Made by a program: the position numbers and the translations under genes
Source of the DNA: Microbulbifer sp. TB1203
GTDB taxonomy: Bacteria; Pseudomonadota; Gammaproteobacteria; Pseudomonadales; Cellvibrionaceae
Length of the DNA: 64,000 bases
Direction of reading: 5' to 3'
Assembly (NCBI RefSeq): GCF_030997045.1
Contig: NZ_CP116899.1
Span: 1,922,001 to 1,986,000, forward strand
The notes under the pieces: generated by a model
The model's input: only the letters and a program-made list of their open reading frames with translations
Database searches by the model: none
Told to the model about the DNA's origin: nothing
In this document: positions 26,151-34,562 of the stretch, one piece after another
How positions within the stretch are numbered: the stretch's first letter is position 1
Layout of the letters: every line of letters begins with the position of its first letter

Positions 26151-26216
26151 TTGCTCCTCTTTACCGCCCCCTGTCTTGGCTTCTTCGGTTCAGTAGAGGC
26201 GACAACTATCCTGACA

Positions 26217-26435
26217 CAGGGGGGACTCGGCGTAGCCCTGTATTGGCCGTTCAGCTCGGAAAGGATTTTCCTTCCCTACCGGCCTATCCAGGTTTCCCCG
26301 ATTGGCGTTGGCGCCTTCTTTACGGAAAATGGGCTGCGAGTGATATCTTCAGAACTTTTCTGGGTTTTGATTCCGGGGCTTGTGATCGGCACTCTCGGCG
26401 CACTGACAAGGCGTTATCGTGCGAAAAATGAATAG
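26217..26435 (+). pseudogene. YdjM-type hydrolase, C-terminal part
   Basis: Reads TQGGLGVALYWPFSSERIF, PYRPIQVSPIGVGAFF and a last hydrophobic helix FWVLIPGLVIGTLGAL, the C-terminal half of the gene begun at 24385. Separated by the IS3 element; the middle segment containing the usual THS motif is missing. Confidence 0.75.
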
Positions 26436-26544
26436 CGGCCGGCGCCGGAAACCTGACATCTGATATCGGGTTAACGAGCTGGCTGCAATTGCTCACTTCT
26501 CACTTTTTTCTCCTTCCACCGAACAGCTTGCCGGTTGCCTTCCT

Positions 26545-26576
26545 AAAAAACAAACAAGGCAGCCCAAGGGCTGCCT
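26545..26576 (-). terminator. Terminator of the TonB-receptor pseudogene
   Basis: On the minus strand GGCAGCCCTTGGGCTGCC followed by TTGTTTGTTTTTT. Nearly the same hairpin follows the intact receptor at 30893-30922, showing that the terminator was copied together with the gene end. Confidence 0.75.
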
Positions 26577-26753
26577 CAAACGTGCCGCGTAGTAGCGCTG
26601 TATCAGAAGGAGTAGCGCGCGCCCAGTGCGAAGGTACGACTGTAGATGGACGAGCCGAAGTTGTAGATATCCGGATACTCGTAATAGCTCTGGTAGTAGT
26701 CGTCCAACAGGTTGGTTGCGTCGAAGGTGAACGTCAGGTTCTCCATCGGGCTG

Positions 26754-28093
26754 GAGATTGTAAATTAAATTGTGTAACTGCTCATGCCTCCGTACTCTGC
26801 ACCAGAGGATACTATGAGCAGAACAATGAAAAACCACGACCTGGAACAACAACTCAAAGCCCACGTCACTGAGCTGGCCAAGGGCGTCAAGTCCGAGGCC
26901 GACCTGAACGACCTTACCCAGAAGCTGGTGAAGATGACAGTGGAGGCGGCGCTAGGCGCGGAGCTGGACGACCACCTGGGCTACGACAAGCATGATCCAG
27001 TAGGGCGTGGTTCCGGCAATAGCCGCAACGGCACCAGCTCCAAACGCCTGAAGGGCCAGCACGGCGAAGTCGAGATCAATGCCCCCAGAGACCGCTCTGG
27101 CACCTTCGAGCCCCAGTTTGTGCGCAAAGGGCAAACCCGCCTGACGCAGATGGACAACCAGATTCTGGCGCTGTACGCGAAAGGGATGAGCACCCGCGAT
27201 ATCGTGGATGCTTTCAAGGAGATGTACGATGCGGACGTCTCGGCAACACTCGTCTCCAAGGTCACCGAGCAGGTCATGGAGACGGTCACCGAGTGGCAGA
27301 GCCGCCCCCTTGATGCCGTCTACCCGATTGTCTACCTGGACTGCATCGTTCTGAAAATCCGCCAGAACAAGCGGGTCATCAACAAGGCCATGTACGTCGC
27401 CCTTGGCGTCAACATGGAGGGACAGAAGGAGCTGCTGGGTCTGTGGCTGGCGGAAACGGAAGGCGCCAAGTTCTGGCTATCCGTACTCACCGAGCTGAAG
27501 AACCGCGGACTGCAAGACATCCTGATCGCCTGCGTGGATGGCCTGAAAGGCTTCCCGGAAGCCATCGCGGCGGAATACCCGGAGACCAAGGTTCAACTGT
27601 GCATTGTGCACATGATCCGTAACTCGCTGAAATACGTTTCCTGGAAGGACTACAAGGCCGTAACGGCTGACCTGAAGGAGGTCTACACCTCAGTTACCGA
27701 AACGGCAGCACACGCGGAGCTGGAGCGCTTTGCGGAGAAGTGGGACGACAAGTACCCGCAGATCAGCAAGTCCTGGGCAACCCACTGGCCAAACCTGATC
27801 ACTCTGTTTGAGTATCCGCCAGAGATCCGGAAAGTGATCTACACCACCAACGCCATTGAGTCCCTAAACAGCGTTATCCGCAAGGCGACGAAACAGCGGA
27901 AGGTGTTCCCAACGGACGACTCGGCGATGAAGGTAGTCTTCTTGGCCATGCAGTCCGCAGCGAAAAAGTGGACGATGCCCATCCGCAACTGGAAGCCAGC
28001 ACTGAACCGTTTTATGATTGAATTTGGTGATCGCTTGACCGATTACCAGTAACCAACTGGTACGGGCGGTTACACAGAATTATTTACAGCCTC
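26754..28093 (+). mobile_element. IS256-family element, copy 1
   Basis: 1340 bp. Inverted ends GAGATTGTAAAT and (reverse strand) GAGGCTGTAAAT, flanked by an 8-bp target duplication TCGGGCTG (26746-26753 and 28094-28101). One transposase gene. Copy 2, the same length, is at 38320-39659. Confidence 0.95.
26814..28052 (+). CDS. IS256-family transposase (mutator type), copy 1
   Basis: 412 aa from ATG 26814, which has AGAGGA upstream; ATG 26784 in the same frame gives 422 aa. DDE residues lie in PIVYLDCIVLKIRQN, ILIACVDGLKGFPEAI and YTTNAIESLNSVIRKATKQR, the signature of the mutator family. Protein identical to copy 2. Confidence 0.93.
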   Translation: MSRTMKNHDLEQQLKAHVTELAKGVKSEADLNDLTQKLVKMTVEAALGAELDDHLGYDKHDPVGRGSGNSRNGTSSKRLKGQHGEVEINAPRDRSGTFEPQFVRKGQTRLTQMDNQILALYAKGMSTRDIVDAFKEMYDADVSATLVSKVTEQVMETVTEWQSRPLDAVYPIVYLDCIVLKIRQNKRVINKAMYVALGVNMEGQKELLGLWLAETEGAKFWLSVLTELKNRGLQDILIACVDGLKGFPEAIAAEYPETKVQLCIVHMIRNSLKYVSWKDYKAVTADLKEVYTSVTETAAHAELERFAEKWDDKYPQISKSWATHWPNLITLFEYPPEIRKVIYTTNAIESLNSVIRKATKQRKVFPTDDSAMKVVFLAMQSAAKKWTMPIRNWKPALNRFMIEFGDRLTDYQ

Positions 28094-28359
28094 TCGGGCT
28101 GTAGCTGGCCTGGAAATCCAGGCTGGTTTCTGCCTTTATTGTCGAAGTCACCAACCTTCTGCTCGGAATCCAACGCCGTATAACTCGCCTCTACACCCAG
28201 CCATCAAGGAAGTCCGGCAAGTTCTCCGGGAAGTAAACGACACCCAATCCCACACCGGCTGTGGCCGGACTTTCTCCCTGTTTTTGGCCAGTTGTGATTT
28301 TTATCGCGATTCAACTTGACACCAAGGACATCCTTCTTATCTTTACCCGAGATATACCT

Positions 28360-28890
28360 TCAAGTCGGCCAATCTATTCCTCGATGCTCAACCAGATCCA
28401 AAAAATACGTTAGCTTCTCACGCCTCGCATCTACCGTCACATAAACTTCCAATTTCACAACATCCCCTTTTGACAACCTGCTCACATCAAATTTGCTACC
28501 ATCGAATAGCTTAACTCCCCCTGAAAAATAACCCTTTTCGTTTTTTTTAAGTCGAACCTCCTTATCCAACTCTAAAGCATAGATCTCCCCCCCACAAGAA
28601 AGAATCGCCTTTTCTATTTTAACGTCTTCCCTATCCAGACTATAAATCCTCATATAAGATTCAGGGACAGGATACGAAACCGTCAATTTATTAAAAAAAG
28701 GAACAAAAAGAACCCCATCCAATGAATATTCTTCACCTCCCTCAACATCCTCTTTCGACACTCCCTTCAAAAAAATCTTTGTTGGCGCATGCTCAAGCTC
28801 ATAATACTCCACCATGCAGCCAGAGACCAAAAAACAAAGAGCTGCGCCAATTATAGAAAAAATTCGATATATTTTAATTCCATACATCAT
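28360..28890 (-). CDS. Putative immunity lipoprotein for the adjacent Rhs tip
   Basis: 176 aa. MMYGIKIYRIFSIIGAALC with lipobox LVSGC, then a beta-rich domain (TKIFLKGVSKEDVEGGEEYS, KGDVVKLEVYVTVDARREKL). Start ATG 28890 lies 2 bp after the stop of the Rhs tip and behind GATAGG, so the two are coupled. AT-rich compared with the chromosome, as usual for toxin-immunity cargo. No family name recognised; periplasmic immunity is inferred from position and lipoprotein signal. Confidence 0.6.
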   Translation of the reverse strand: MMYGIKIYRIFSIIGAALCFLVSGCMVEYYELEHAPTKIFLKGVSKEDVEGGEEYSLDGVLFVPFFNKLTVSYPVPESYMRIYSLDREDVKIEKAILSCGGEIYALELDKEVRLKKNEKGYFSGGVKLFDGSKFDVSRLSKGDVVKLEVYVTVDARREKLTYFLDLVEHRGIDWPT

Positions 28891-28892
28891 AC

Positions 28893-30641
28893 CTATCCAT
28901 CTCCGCGTACATTTCCACCTAAAGCCCAAGGAACGTAATCCACCGCAAAATGCCCAGCCCCCTTTACTACAAACGCACCAAAACTTAAGGGGCCATCTAC
29001 ATCCTTCCATGCAACAGCATTAATATAATTATATGTCCCTTTATATGCAGGATTTGTTAGTAATGCCCCAGTATCCCCATTAAAAACCAATTCCGCGCCG
29101 GAAGAATTATGAATAAACTTACGCTCGAGACTTTTGGTGCTTGGATCTTGATGAGCCGACGCTTGCACTCCTGACATCTCGCTCCATTCCTCACTATTAG
29201 AGACACCCTCCAGTGACAACGACTCAAACTTTGCATTCCTTGCATCACGGCCCTCAAAGTGCCAAGAAGTAAGTTTTTCCCATAAACTTCTCTTATCACC
29301 AGACACTGACCCATGACACATCTGGCCTGAGCAAGATTTTCTCTGATGTAATGAATGATTTAACGCATAACTAAATGCACCAGTTACAGCTCCATTTGCG
29401 AACTTACCCCCCGACAAAACAGAAGCCGTCCCGCCAATTACCGCCGCTGTAAGAGTTCCGTCAAAAGTCGGCCCTTGTCCCGGTTCCCCCATAAGGCCAG
29501 CATCAGCTGCCAATGCCGTAAACCCTGCAGCAGTAAATCCATGCCCGAACTTACCGCCTTGGAGCTCAGCCATTACTCCACCGACCATAGCATGAGCAAA
29601 GATACGTTCGGTTCCTTCGGGCACATAGGTTCCAACGGCATAAAAGGCAGCAGAACTAATAGCCGATATGGCACCTGCACGTAACGCCGCACCGAAGTCA
29701 CCTGTTTTGGCATAGCCGCGCTGTGCACTGAAGTATGCGTTCCAGCCTATTGAGCATGGGCCACACACAGCACTCGTCACCGCGGTACCAATGATCTGCA
29801 CCATTTGTGCCATGGGGTCCGGCATAGCTTTAATGATCTGCTGATCAAGCCAGACCGACGCAGCTACAGCAAACAGCTCGAATAAAAAGTGACCACTCGG
29901 ATCCGTAGCATTCAGCGGATTATTCCGCACGTAGCTATACCGATTGAACATCTGCGTATCCGACGCTGCCTGCACAAACGGATCCGCCTGCAGGAACCGC
30001 CCGAGCCTCGGATCATAGATCCGCCCGTTCATATGGATCAAGCCCACCTGATCCAGCATTTCGTGCCCGGTATATCCCCGGGTAGTGAGACTGCTATCGA
30101 AACCCTTCAGTTCAGCTGTAATCAGTGCGTTCCAGCTCTGCGCATTCCGCCGCTGCCCCCAGGTATCGAAGGACATCTGCTGCACCACTGAGCCTTTGAA
30201 ATCGGTAATCACATCCACCGATCCCAGGTGATCCTTGTGCAGGTAGCGGCTTTCCCGCTTATCGGCCGTTATGGTCACCACGGCGCCGCCGGGCAGGTAG
30301 CGTTTTATCTCTACGGTATCATCGGGACGGGTGATCTTCTCCACGTTGCCGATATAGCGGGTCTCGGTGCGCCTGCCACTGCTGTCGGTATCTATGCGCA
30401 GGTAACGACTTCTGTCGGGAGCGTATTGGAACTCGGTGACATGACCATCCTTTTCGATCCACAGCGGCTTGTCGAAGGTGCTGTACCACAGGCTGCGCCT
30501 TGTGGCTTCGCCTTCGATGTAGTACTCCCTTTCCATATTGCCGTTGGCATCGTATTGGTAAGCCACGCCGTCGGAGGCTTCACAGACAGCGTGGGGGCCG
30601 TAGCCATCGGCGCACTGGCTGCCGTAGCGGTAGTCACCCAC
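28893..30641 (-). CDS. Rhs-core C-terminal tip with variable toxin domain, 5'-truncated
   Basis: The frame covers the end of an Rhs/YD shell: YQYDANGNMEREYY, RSRYLRIDTDSSGRRTETRY, LHKDHLGSVDVITDF, then the core junction GLIHMNGRIYDPRLGRFLQADPF and NRYSYVRNNPLNATDPSG. After PSG comes a hydrophobic Ala/Gly-rich segment and a C-terminal domain (RKFIHNSSGAELVFNGDTGALL, GTYNYINAVAWK, GHFAVDYVPWALGGN), a pattern I have seen in polymorphic toxins but cannot name. Rhs similarity continues with a frameshift to about 30735 (YSGLNRLTSAKVGDREARAV), where it abuts an mmsA fragment. It lacks its N-terminal part and is probably an orphan tip or decayed gene. Confidence 0.75.
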   Translation of the reverse strand: MGDYRYGSQCADGYGPHAVCEASDGVAYQYDANGNMEREYYIEGEATRRSLWYSTFDKPLWIEKDGHVTEFQYAPDRSRYLRIDTDSSGRRTETRYIGNVEKITRPDDTVEIKRYLPGGAVVTITADKRESRYLHKDHLGSVDVITDFKGSVVQQMSFDTWGQRRNAQSWNALITAELKGFDSSLTTRGYTGHEMLDQVGLIHMNGRIYDPRLGRFLQADPFVQAASDTQMFNRYSYVRNNPLNATDPSGHFLFELFAVAASVWLDQQIIKAMPDPMAQMVQIIGTAVTSAVCGPCSIGWNAYFSAQRGYAKTGDFGAALRAGAISAISSAAFYAVGTYVPEGTERIFAHAMVGGVMAELQGGKFGHGFTAAGFTALAADAGLMGEPGQGPTFDGTLTAAVIGGTASVLSGGKFANGAVTGAFSYALNHSLHQRKSCSGQMCHGSVSGDKRSLWEKLTSWHFEGRDARNAKFESLSLEGVSNSEEWSEMSGVQASAHQDPSTKSLERKFIHNSSGAELVFNGDTGALLTNPAYKGTYNYINAVAWKDVDGPLSFGAFVVKGAGHFAVDYVPWALGGNVRGDG

Positions 30642-30735
30642 ATCGGATTTATGAATGATATTCCCGAAGCTGCACCGCCCGGGCTTCCCGATCCCCCACT
30701 TTGGCGCTGGTCAGGCGGTTGAGGCCACTATACGA

Positions 30736-30838
30736 CCAGACCTGTTGCGCTTCTACACCAAATACAAGACAGTGACTCAGCGCTGGCCGACGAGTGGGGG
30801 TGCGAGAGAGAGCTGTTTACTTTTCTCTGTAATGGTTG
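30736..30838 (+). pseudogene. Third, most degenerate copy of mmsA 3' end
   Basis: PDLLRFYTKYKTVTQRWP-S-GG-R.. matches the last about 100 bp of mmsA (PDSVRFYTKRKTVTQRWPASGVRE) with substitutions and an indel, in the same orientation. It is followed by a half REP (GGCCGCTCCTACA). Confidence 0.75.
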
Positions 30839-30892
30839 GCCGCTCCTACAGTATGAACGGTCGCCAAGGACGGCTTTGCTGGGCATTTTTAT

Positions 30893-30922
30893 CAATAAAA
30901 AAGGCAGCCCGAAGGCTGCCTT
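30893..30922 (-). terminator. Terminator of the TonB-dependent receptor gene
   Basis: On the minus strand AAGGCAGCC-TTC-GGGCTGCCTT followed by a T-run; 22 bp beyond the stop codon. Confidence 0.85.
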
Positions 30923-30944
30923 GACTGTGAGACGCGAGGTCTTA

Positions 30945-33761
30945 TCAGAAGGAATAGCGCGCGCCCAATGCAAAGGTGCGGCTATAGATAGCGGAACCGA
31001 AATTGTAGATGGTCGGCTCTTCGTAGTAGCTCTGATACTCCTCGTCTGTCAGGTTGGTCGCATCAAAGGTGATCAGCAAACTATCCGTAACGTCGTAACT
31101 CGCCTGGAAATCCATACTGGTCTCCGCCTTACGATACACCCCCAGCGGGTTGGCAAACTGGCGCGCCTCATAGTTGTTGAGGAAGTCGTCGCGCCATACA
31201 TAGGACAGACGCATGTCCAGAGATCCTTTGTCGTAGGCTAATACTACACTGTAAGAGGAATCGGACACGCCGAATACCGGAGTCTCGTCCGTACCAATCT
31301 TGTTACCCTGTTCGTCGTATACCGGGATATTCTGTTCGGAATCCAGCGCCGTGTAGCTGGCCTGAATGCCGAAACCGTCAAGTAGTTCCGGCAGGTTTTC
31401 CGGAAAGTAGATCAAGCCCAGTTCCAGCCCTTCCAGAACACCATCGGAACTGTTGTCCGGCTGGGAAAGAATGTACGGATAAGGCGCGTCCGCATCCGGC
31501 GCCTGATACGTAACGCGGCGCACCGAATCGTAGACGAAGCCGTCCACATTACGACGGAACAGGGTACCGTAAAGCGCACTGGCATCGGAGAAATACCACT
31601 CCAGCGACAGATCGAAGTTCTGCGACTCCACCGGCTTCAGGTCCGGATTGCCGCTGGAGGCGGTGCCGTAACCGATATTGGTCACATCATCGAAATAGTA
31701 GATGAACGAATTCAGTTGATCAAAATTCGGACGGCGCAGTGTCTCGGTATAGGCGAAACGCGCCATCAAATCATCAGTCAGGTGATAGCGGGCGACGAAG
31801 CTCGGCAGCAGTTTGGAATTGCTGGCGGACGCATCGCTCTCATAACCCGGCAATCCCGGATCCACATCGATATCGTAAAACGTCATATCGGTATCGGCAG
31901 TGACATAGCGCAGGCCGAACTGGCCATCCAGTACCCTGCCGACGAGCTCGGTTTCGAAGTCTGCCTGCACGTACAGAGACGTAGTGGTCTCGTCGATATC
32001 GAAAGTGGTTTCCAGCGGTTCCGCTTCGAAGCCGTAGAGTGCGCGGACTTCGTCAATATGATCGCTCAGATAGTGGCCATTAGCCACCACCCAAGAGCTG
32101 GGAATATCTGTACGGCCGTCGAAGAAACTACGGCTGGTGTACACCGCATCCTCGTTGAGCTCGCTGAACGATACACCTCGGCCTTGCGCAGCCAGATCGG
32201 CGATATGGCGATCCTGTCCACGAGTAGCTTCGGAAGCCCCACGCACGTCATGGCGCAGACCAAAGCTAAGAAGGTTGACCCAGCCAAAATTCACATCCAG
32301 CTCACCATCCAAGGTTAGGGTGACCGCATCCCCTTCGCTGCTATCACCGTTATCGTACAACTGGGCAACATTCCACTGGGAAGTGTCGGTCAGATCGCTC
32401 TCATCCACCTCAGTGGCCGGGTTGTCGTAGAATTCCAGGTCCGGCATGCCGCCGCCGCTGTTAAAGTCCACACCTATGCCATAGGCTACGCGATCGGTAC
32501 GCATGGCAACGAAATTGGACTCGAATTCGCTGTCCTGGTAAACGAGTTCAGACTCCAGGCGGAAGCTGTCGCTGATATCCCACTTGCCGCCCAGCGCATA
32601 AACGTAGCTGTCAGTTTTGCTTTCAGTCAGATCGCCGCTGGTAAAACCGTATGGCGCCGCCACATCACGGGCCTTGACTACATTCGTACCCGGATAAAAC
32701 TCTACCTCACCACCGCGCGGTAAGTCGGAAGCGTCACCCCACCAGTCTGCGAAGGAGAACATCAGCGAGTTGAATGACTCGTTGCGGTAGCCGTTGTAGA
32801 AAGCCTCAAACAGATACTCGGAGCGCTCGTTTGGAGCCCACTGCAGAGAAATATTAGCTGCAGGGCGCTTGCGTTCGCCGGTGAAATCACTCGCGAAAAT
32901 GGCATCGCGGCCAAGCACGTACTCCACTTCCTCGCCGTTCATCTGCAGAGTGGAGCCGGCGCCGTAGGGCAGACCAGATTCCAGGCCCGCCTGCCAGATG
33001 GGATCTTCGCTCACGCGTCCATCGGTGAGGAAGATACGCTCGTAGGGCGCCCAGCCATCGGGGGCATCAGCAGTTACGAAAGGTACTAAGGCGCCGGGGG
33101 TAATACTCTGGTCGCGGTAATTGGTTTCAGCATAGGAAACGTTCACCAGCGCACCGAATTCGCCGGCGCTGGTTTCCCAGCGATTGCTGAACAAGCCGCT
33201 CAGGTTCGGATCGGTGGAGTCCGCTTGTTCCTGCTGGATCCCGCGCCCCGCCAGTACCACTTTGCTACCGCTAAAGTCGAACGGACGCTGGGTGTGAATA
33301 TCGATCTGGCCGGCTATGCCGCTTTCGATCTGGTTGGCGGAACGGGTCTTGTAGACATCCACGCTCTTCAGCAGGCTCGCCGGAATATCCGCAAGCGCTA
33401 CGGCGCGACCGGCTGAAGTAAAGATCTGACGGCCGTTGATGGTGGTGGTGACGTCGTCAAGGCCACGGATGGCAACCCTGTTCACCTCGCCGGTTCCGCG
33501 ATCGGTCACCTGCACACCGGAAACCCGCTGTAGGGCTTCCACCACGTTATTGTCGGGGAATTTGCCGATGTCCTCAGCAACGATGGAATCGACAATCTGG
33601 AACTTCTCCTGCTTGATGTCGATCGCCTTCTTCAAACTGGCACGAACGCCAGTAATCACAATCTCCTCTATCAGTTCCGCATCCTGCGCCTGGGCGGCCT
33701 GCAGGCCACCCAGGGCAGTCACCGTGGCTATGGAGGAACAGAGCAAACGCTGTTTGAACAT
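30945..33761 (-). CDS. TonB-dependent receptor, probably for arabino-oligosaccharides
   Basis: 938-aa outer-membrane receptor. Signal peptide (MFKQRLLCSSIATVTALGGLQAAQA), TonB-box-like EEIVITGVRAS, plug domain (DSIVAEDIGKFPDNNVVEAL, QRVSGVQVTDRGTGEVNRVA, IRGLDDVTTTINGRQ), then a long 22-strand-type barrel ending LGARYSF. The N-terminal wording is that of the Caulobacter/Cellvibrionales carbohydrate receptors. ATG 33761 has GGGAGATG upstream. Adjacent divergent GH43 endo-arabinanase gene suggests arabinan fragments as the ligand. Confidence 0.92.
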   Translation of the reverse strand: MFKQRLLCSSIATVTALGGLQAAQAQDAELIEEIVITGVRASLKKAIDIKQEKFQIVDSIVAEDIGKFPDNNVVEALQRVSGVQVTDRGTGEVNRVAIRGLDDVTTTINGRQIFTSAGRAVALADIPASLLKSVDVYKTRSANQIESGIAGQIDIHTQRPFDFSGSKVVLAGRGIQQEQADSTDPNLSGLFSNRWETSAGEFGALVNVSYAETNYRDQSITPGALVPFVTADAPDGWAPYERIFLTDGRVSEDPIWQAGLESGLPYGAGSTLQMNGEEVEYVLGRDAIFASDFTGERKRPAANISLQWAPNERSEYLFEAFYNGYRNESFNSLMFSFADWWGDASDLPRGGEVEFYPGTNVVKARDVAAPYGFTSGDLTESKTDSYVYALGGKWDISDSFRLESELVYQDSEFESNFVAMRTDRVAYGIGVDFNSGGGMPDLEFYDNPATEVDESDLTDTSQWNVAQLYDNGDSSEGDAVTLTLDGELDVNFGWVNLLSFGLRHDVRGASEATRGQDRHIADLAAQGRGVSFSELNEDAVYTSRSFFDGRTDIPSSWVVANGHYLSDHIDEVRALYGFEAEPLETTFDIDETTTSLYVQADFETELVGRVLDGQFGLRYVTADTDMTFYDIDVDPGLPGYESDASASNSKLLPSFVARYHLTDDLMARFAYTETLRRPNFDQLNSFIYYFDDVTNIGYGTASSGNPDLKPVESQNFDLSLEWYFSDASALYGTLFRRNVDGFVYDSVRRVTYQAPDADAPYPYILSQPDNSSDGVLEGLELGLIYFPENLPELLDGFGIQASYTALDSEQNIPVYDEQGNKIGTDETPVFGVSDSSYSVVLAYDKGSLDMRLSYVWRDDFLNNYEARQFANPLGVYRKAETSMDFQASYDVTDSLLITFDATNLTDEEYQSYYEEPTIYNFGSAIYSRTFALGARYSF

Positions 33762-33834
33762 ACAATCATCTCCCATTTGAGTTTATTTTTGTTGCCGAAA
33801 TTACAGGGCCCTGGCTAGCTGCAGCCCCGCAAGA

Positions 33835-34056
33835 TCAGCGTGAGATCCTGCCAACATCTCCCGTGCGCAACGCCGTTGCCGACTGAACAGCTTTGTCGCA
33901 CAAAAGAGGTTGGTGGCTTTCAAGGTCGGAGTGGCGCTCACTGAGCACACAGTCTGTCTCGGTATCGGGGAGGGCGCCGCCAAACAGCTCGGCGCAGGAG
34001 CCTGCCGGGGTGGCGGGTGCGACGGCAGGCATGCGGAATAAACGCGGTTCGATCAT
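33835..34056 (-). CDS. Possible small protein upstream of the receptor, 73 aa
   Basis: ATG 34056 is preceded by GGGAGAGGAGCAAGCG, one of the best ribosome sites in this region. Sequence MIEPRLFRMPAVAPATPAG...DKAVQSATALRTGDVGRISR; no signal peptide or known domain, four cysteines. It ends 74 bp before the receptor start on the same strand, so it could be a leader peptide or a small accessory protein. The frame is open back to 34146. Coding status uncertain. Confidence 0.4.
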   Translation of the reverse strand: MIEPRLFRMPAVAPATPAGSCAELFGGALPDTETDCVLSERHSDLESHQPLLCDKAVQSATALRTGDVGRISR

Positions 34057-34127
34057 CGCTTGCTCCTCTCCCGTTATTATCCGGTACGCACTGAGGCCTC
34101 GGCGCGCACCGTTGTTGTTATTGGTCA

Positions 34128-34144
34128 GGTAGCTGGCTACTACC
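34128..34144. promoter_or_regulatory. Inverted repeat GGTAG-N7-CTACC upstream of receptor
   Basis: GGTAGCTGGCTACTACC, about 75 bp upstream of the small ORF and 370 bp upstream of the receptor. The GGTAG half-site resembles the TGGTAG operator before GH62. Candidate regulator site. The remaining divergent gap (34145-34562) is AT-rich and holds no gene. Confidence 0.3.
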
Positions 34145-34503
34145 ATTGAAAATCGCCTGCGTGGCTTTTATTTGTATTACAATTGGCCATGTTATCCAGC
34201 AAAATTTTGGGCGTCAACGGTAAAAAAGCGCTTTTTGTTATATTCTATGATTATTCATCAGAACTTTTGTGACTTTCATGACTATCGTTGACTGTCAGTC
34301 TGCAACACCGCCAGCGCTCCACTGGAATTTATGACCCAACTCTCTTCCTTTGATCAAACTTATCACATTCATATACTATAAAAGGTTTAAACGTCACAAA
34401 TTGAGGTATTTAGTGATCCGCTAGCTCAAAATAGGACTAGAAAGCTAGCACTAGCCCAAAAATTGACCTCTTTTGGGCCTATGCTATTCCTTTATTTATC
34501 TCT

Positions 34504-34523
34504 TAATAATATTGTAATACGAT
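34504..34523. promoter_or_regulatory. AT-rich motif TAATAATATTGTAATACGAT
   Basis: About 40 bp before the GH43 start. On the opposite strand of 53722-53743 a closely related string occurs (TAATAGTATTATAATAATAT). A shared activator or repressor site for arabinan genes is possible. Confidence 0.3.
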
Positions 34524-34562
34524 ATTTATAATAATGACAAAAGGGGGCCAAAGGAAATACTC

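Larger units (their letters stand above)
24571..26216 (-). mobile_element. IS3-family insertion sequence
   Basis: About 1.65 kb with imperfect terminal inverted repeats: TTTCAAGATAGTTGTCGCCT at 24571-24590 and AGGCGACAACTATCCTGACA at 26197-26216. Carries overlapping orfA and orfB on the minus strand. No convincing target duplication was found, and 25-35 codons of the interrupted gene are missing, so insertion was accompanied by a deletion. Confidence 0.85.
26603..28265 (-). pseudogene. Remnant of a TonB-dependent receptor 3' end, split by IS256
   Basis: Minus-strand coding remnants of the last strands of a receptor beta-barrel: TFTFDATNLLDDYYQSYYEY, SSIYSRTFALGARYSF (26603-26745) and, beyond the IS256 element, scraps matching the intact receptor (28102-28265, for example the segment before the conserved PENLPDFLD region) with internal deletions and frameshifts. 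Homologous to the C-terminus of the receptor at 30945-33761. Confidence 0.82.
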
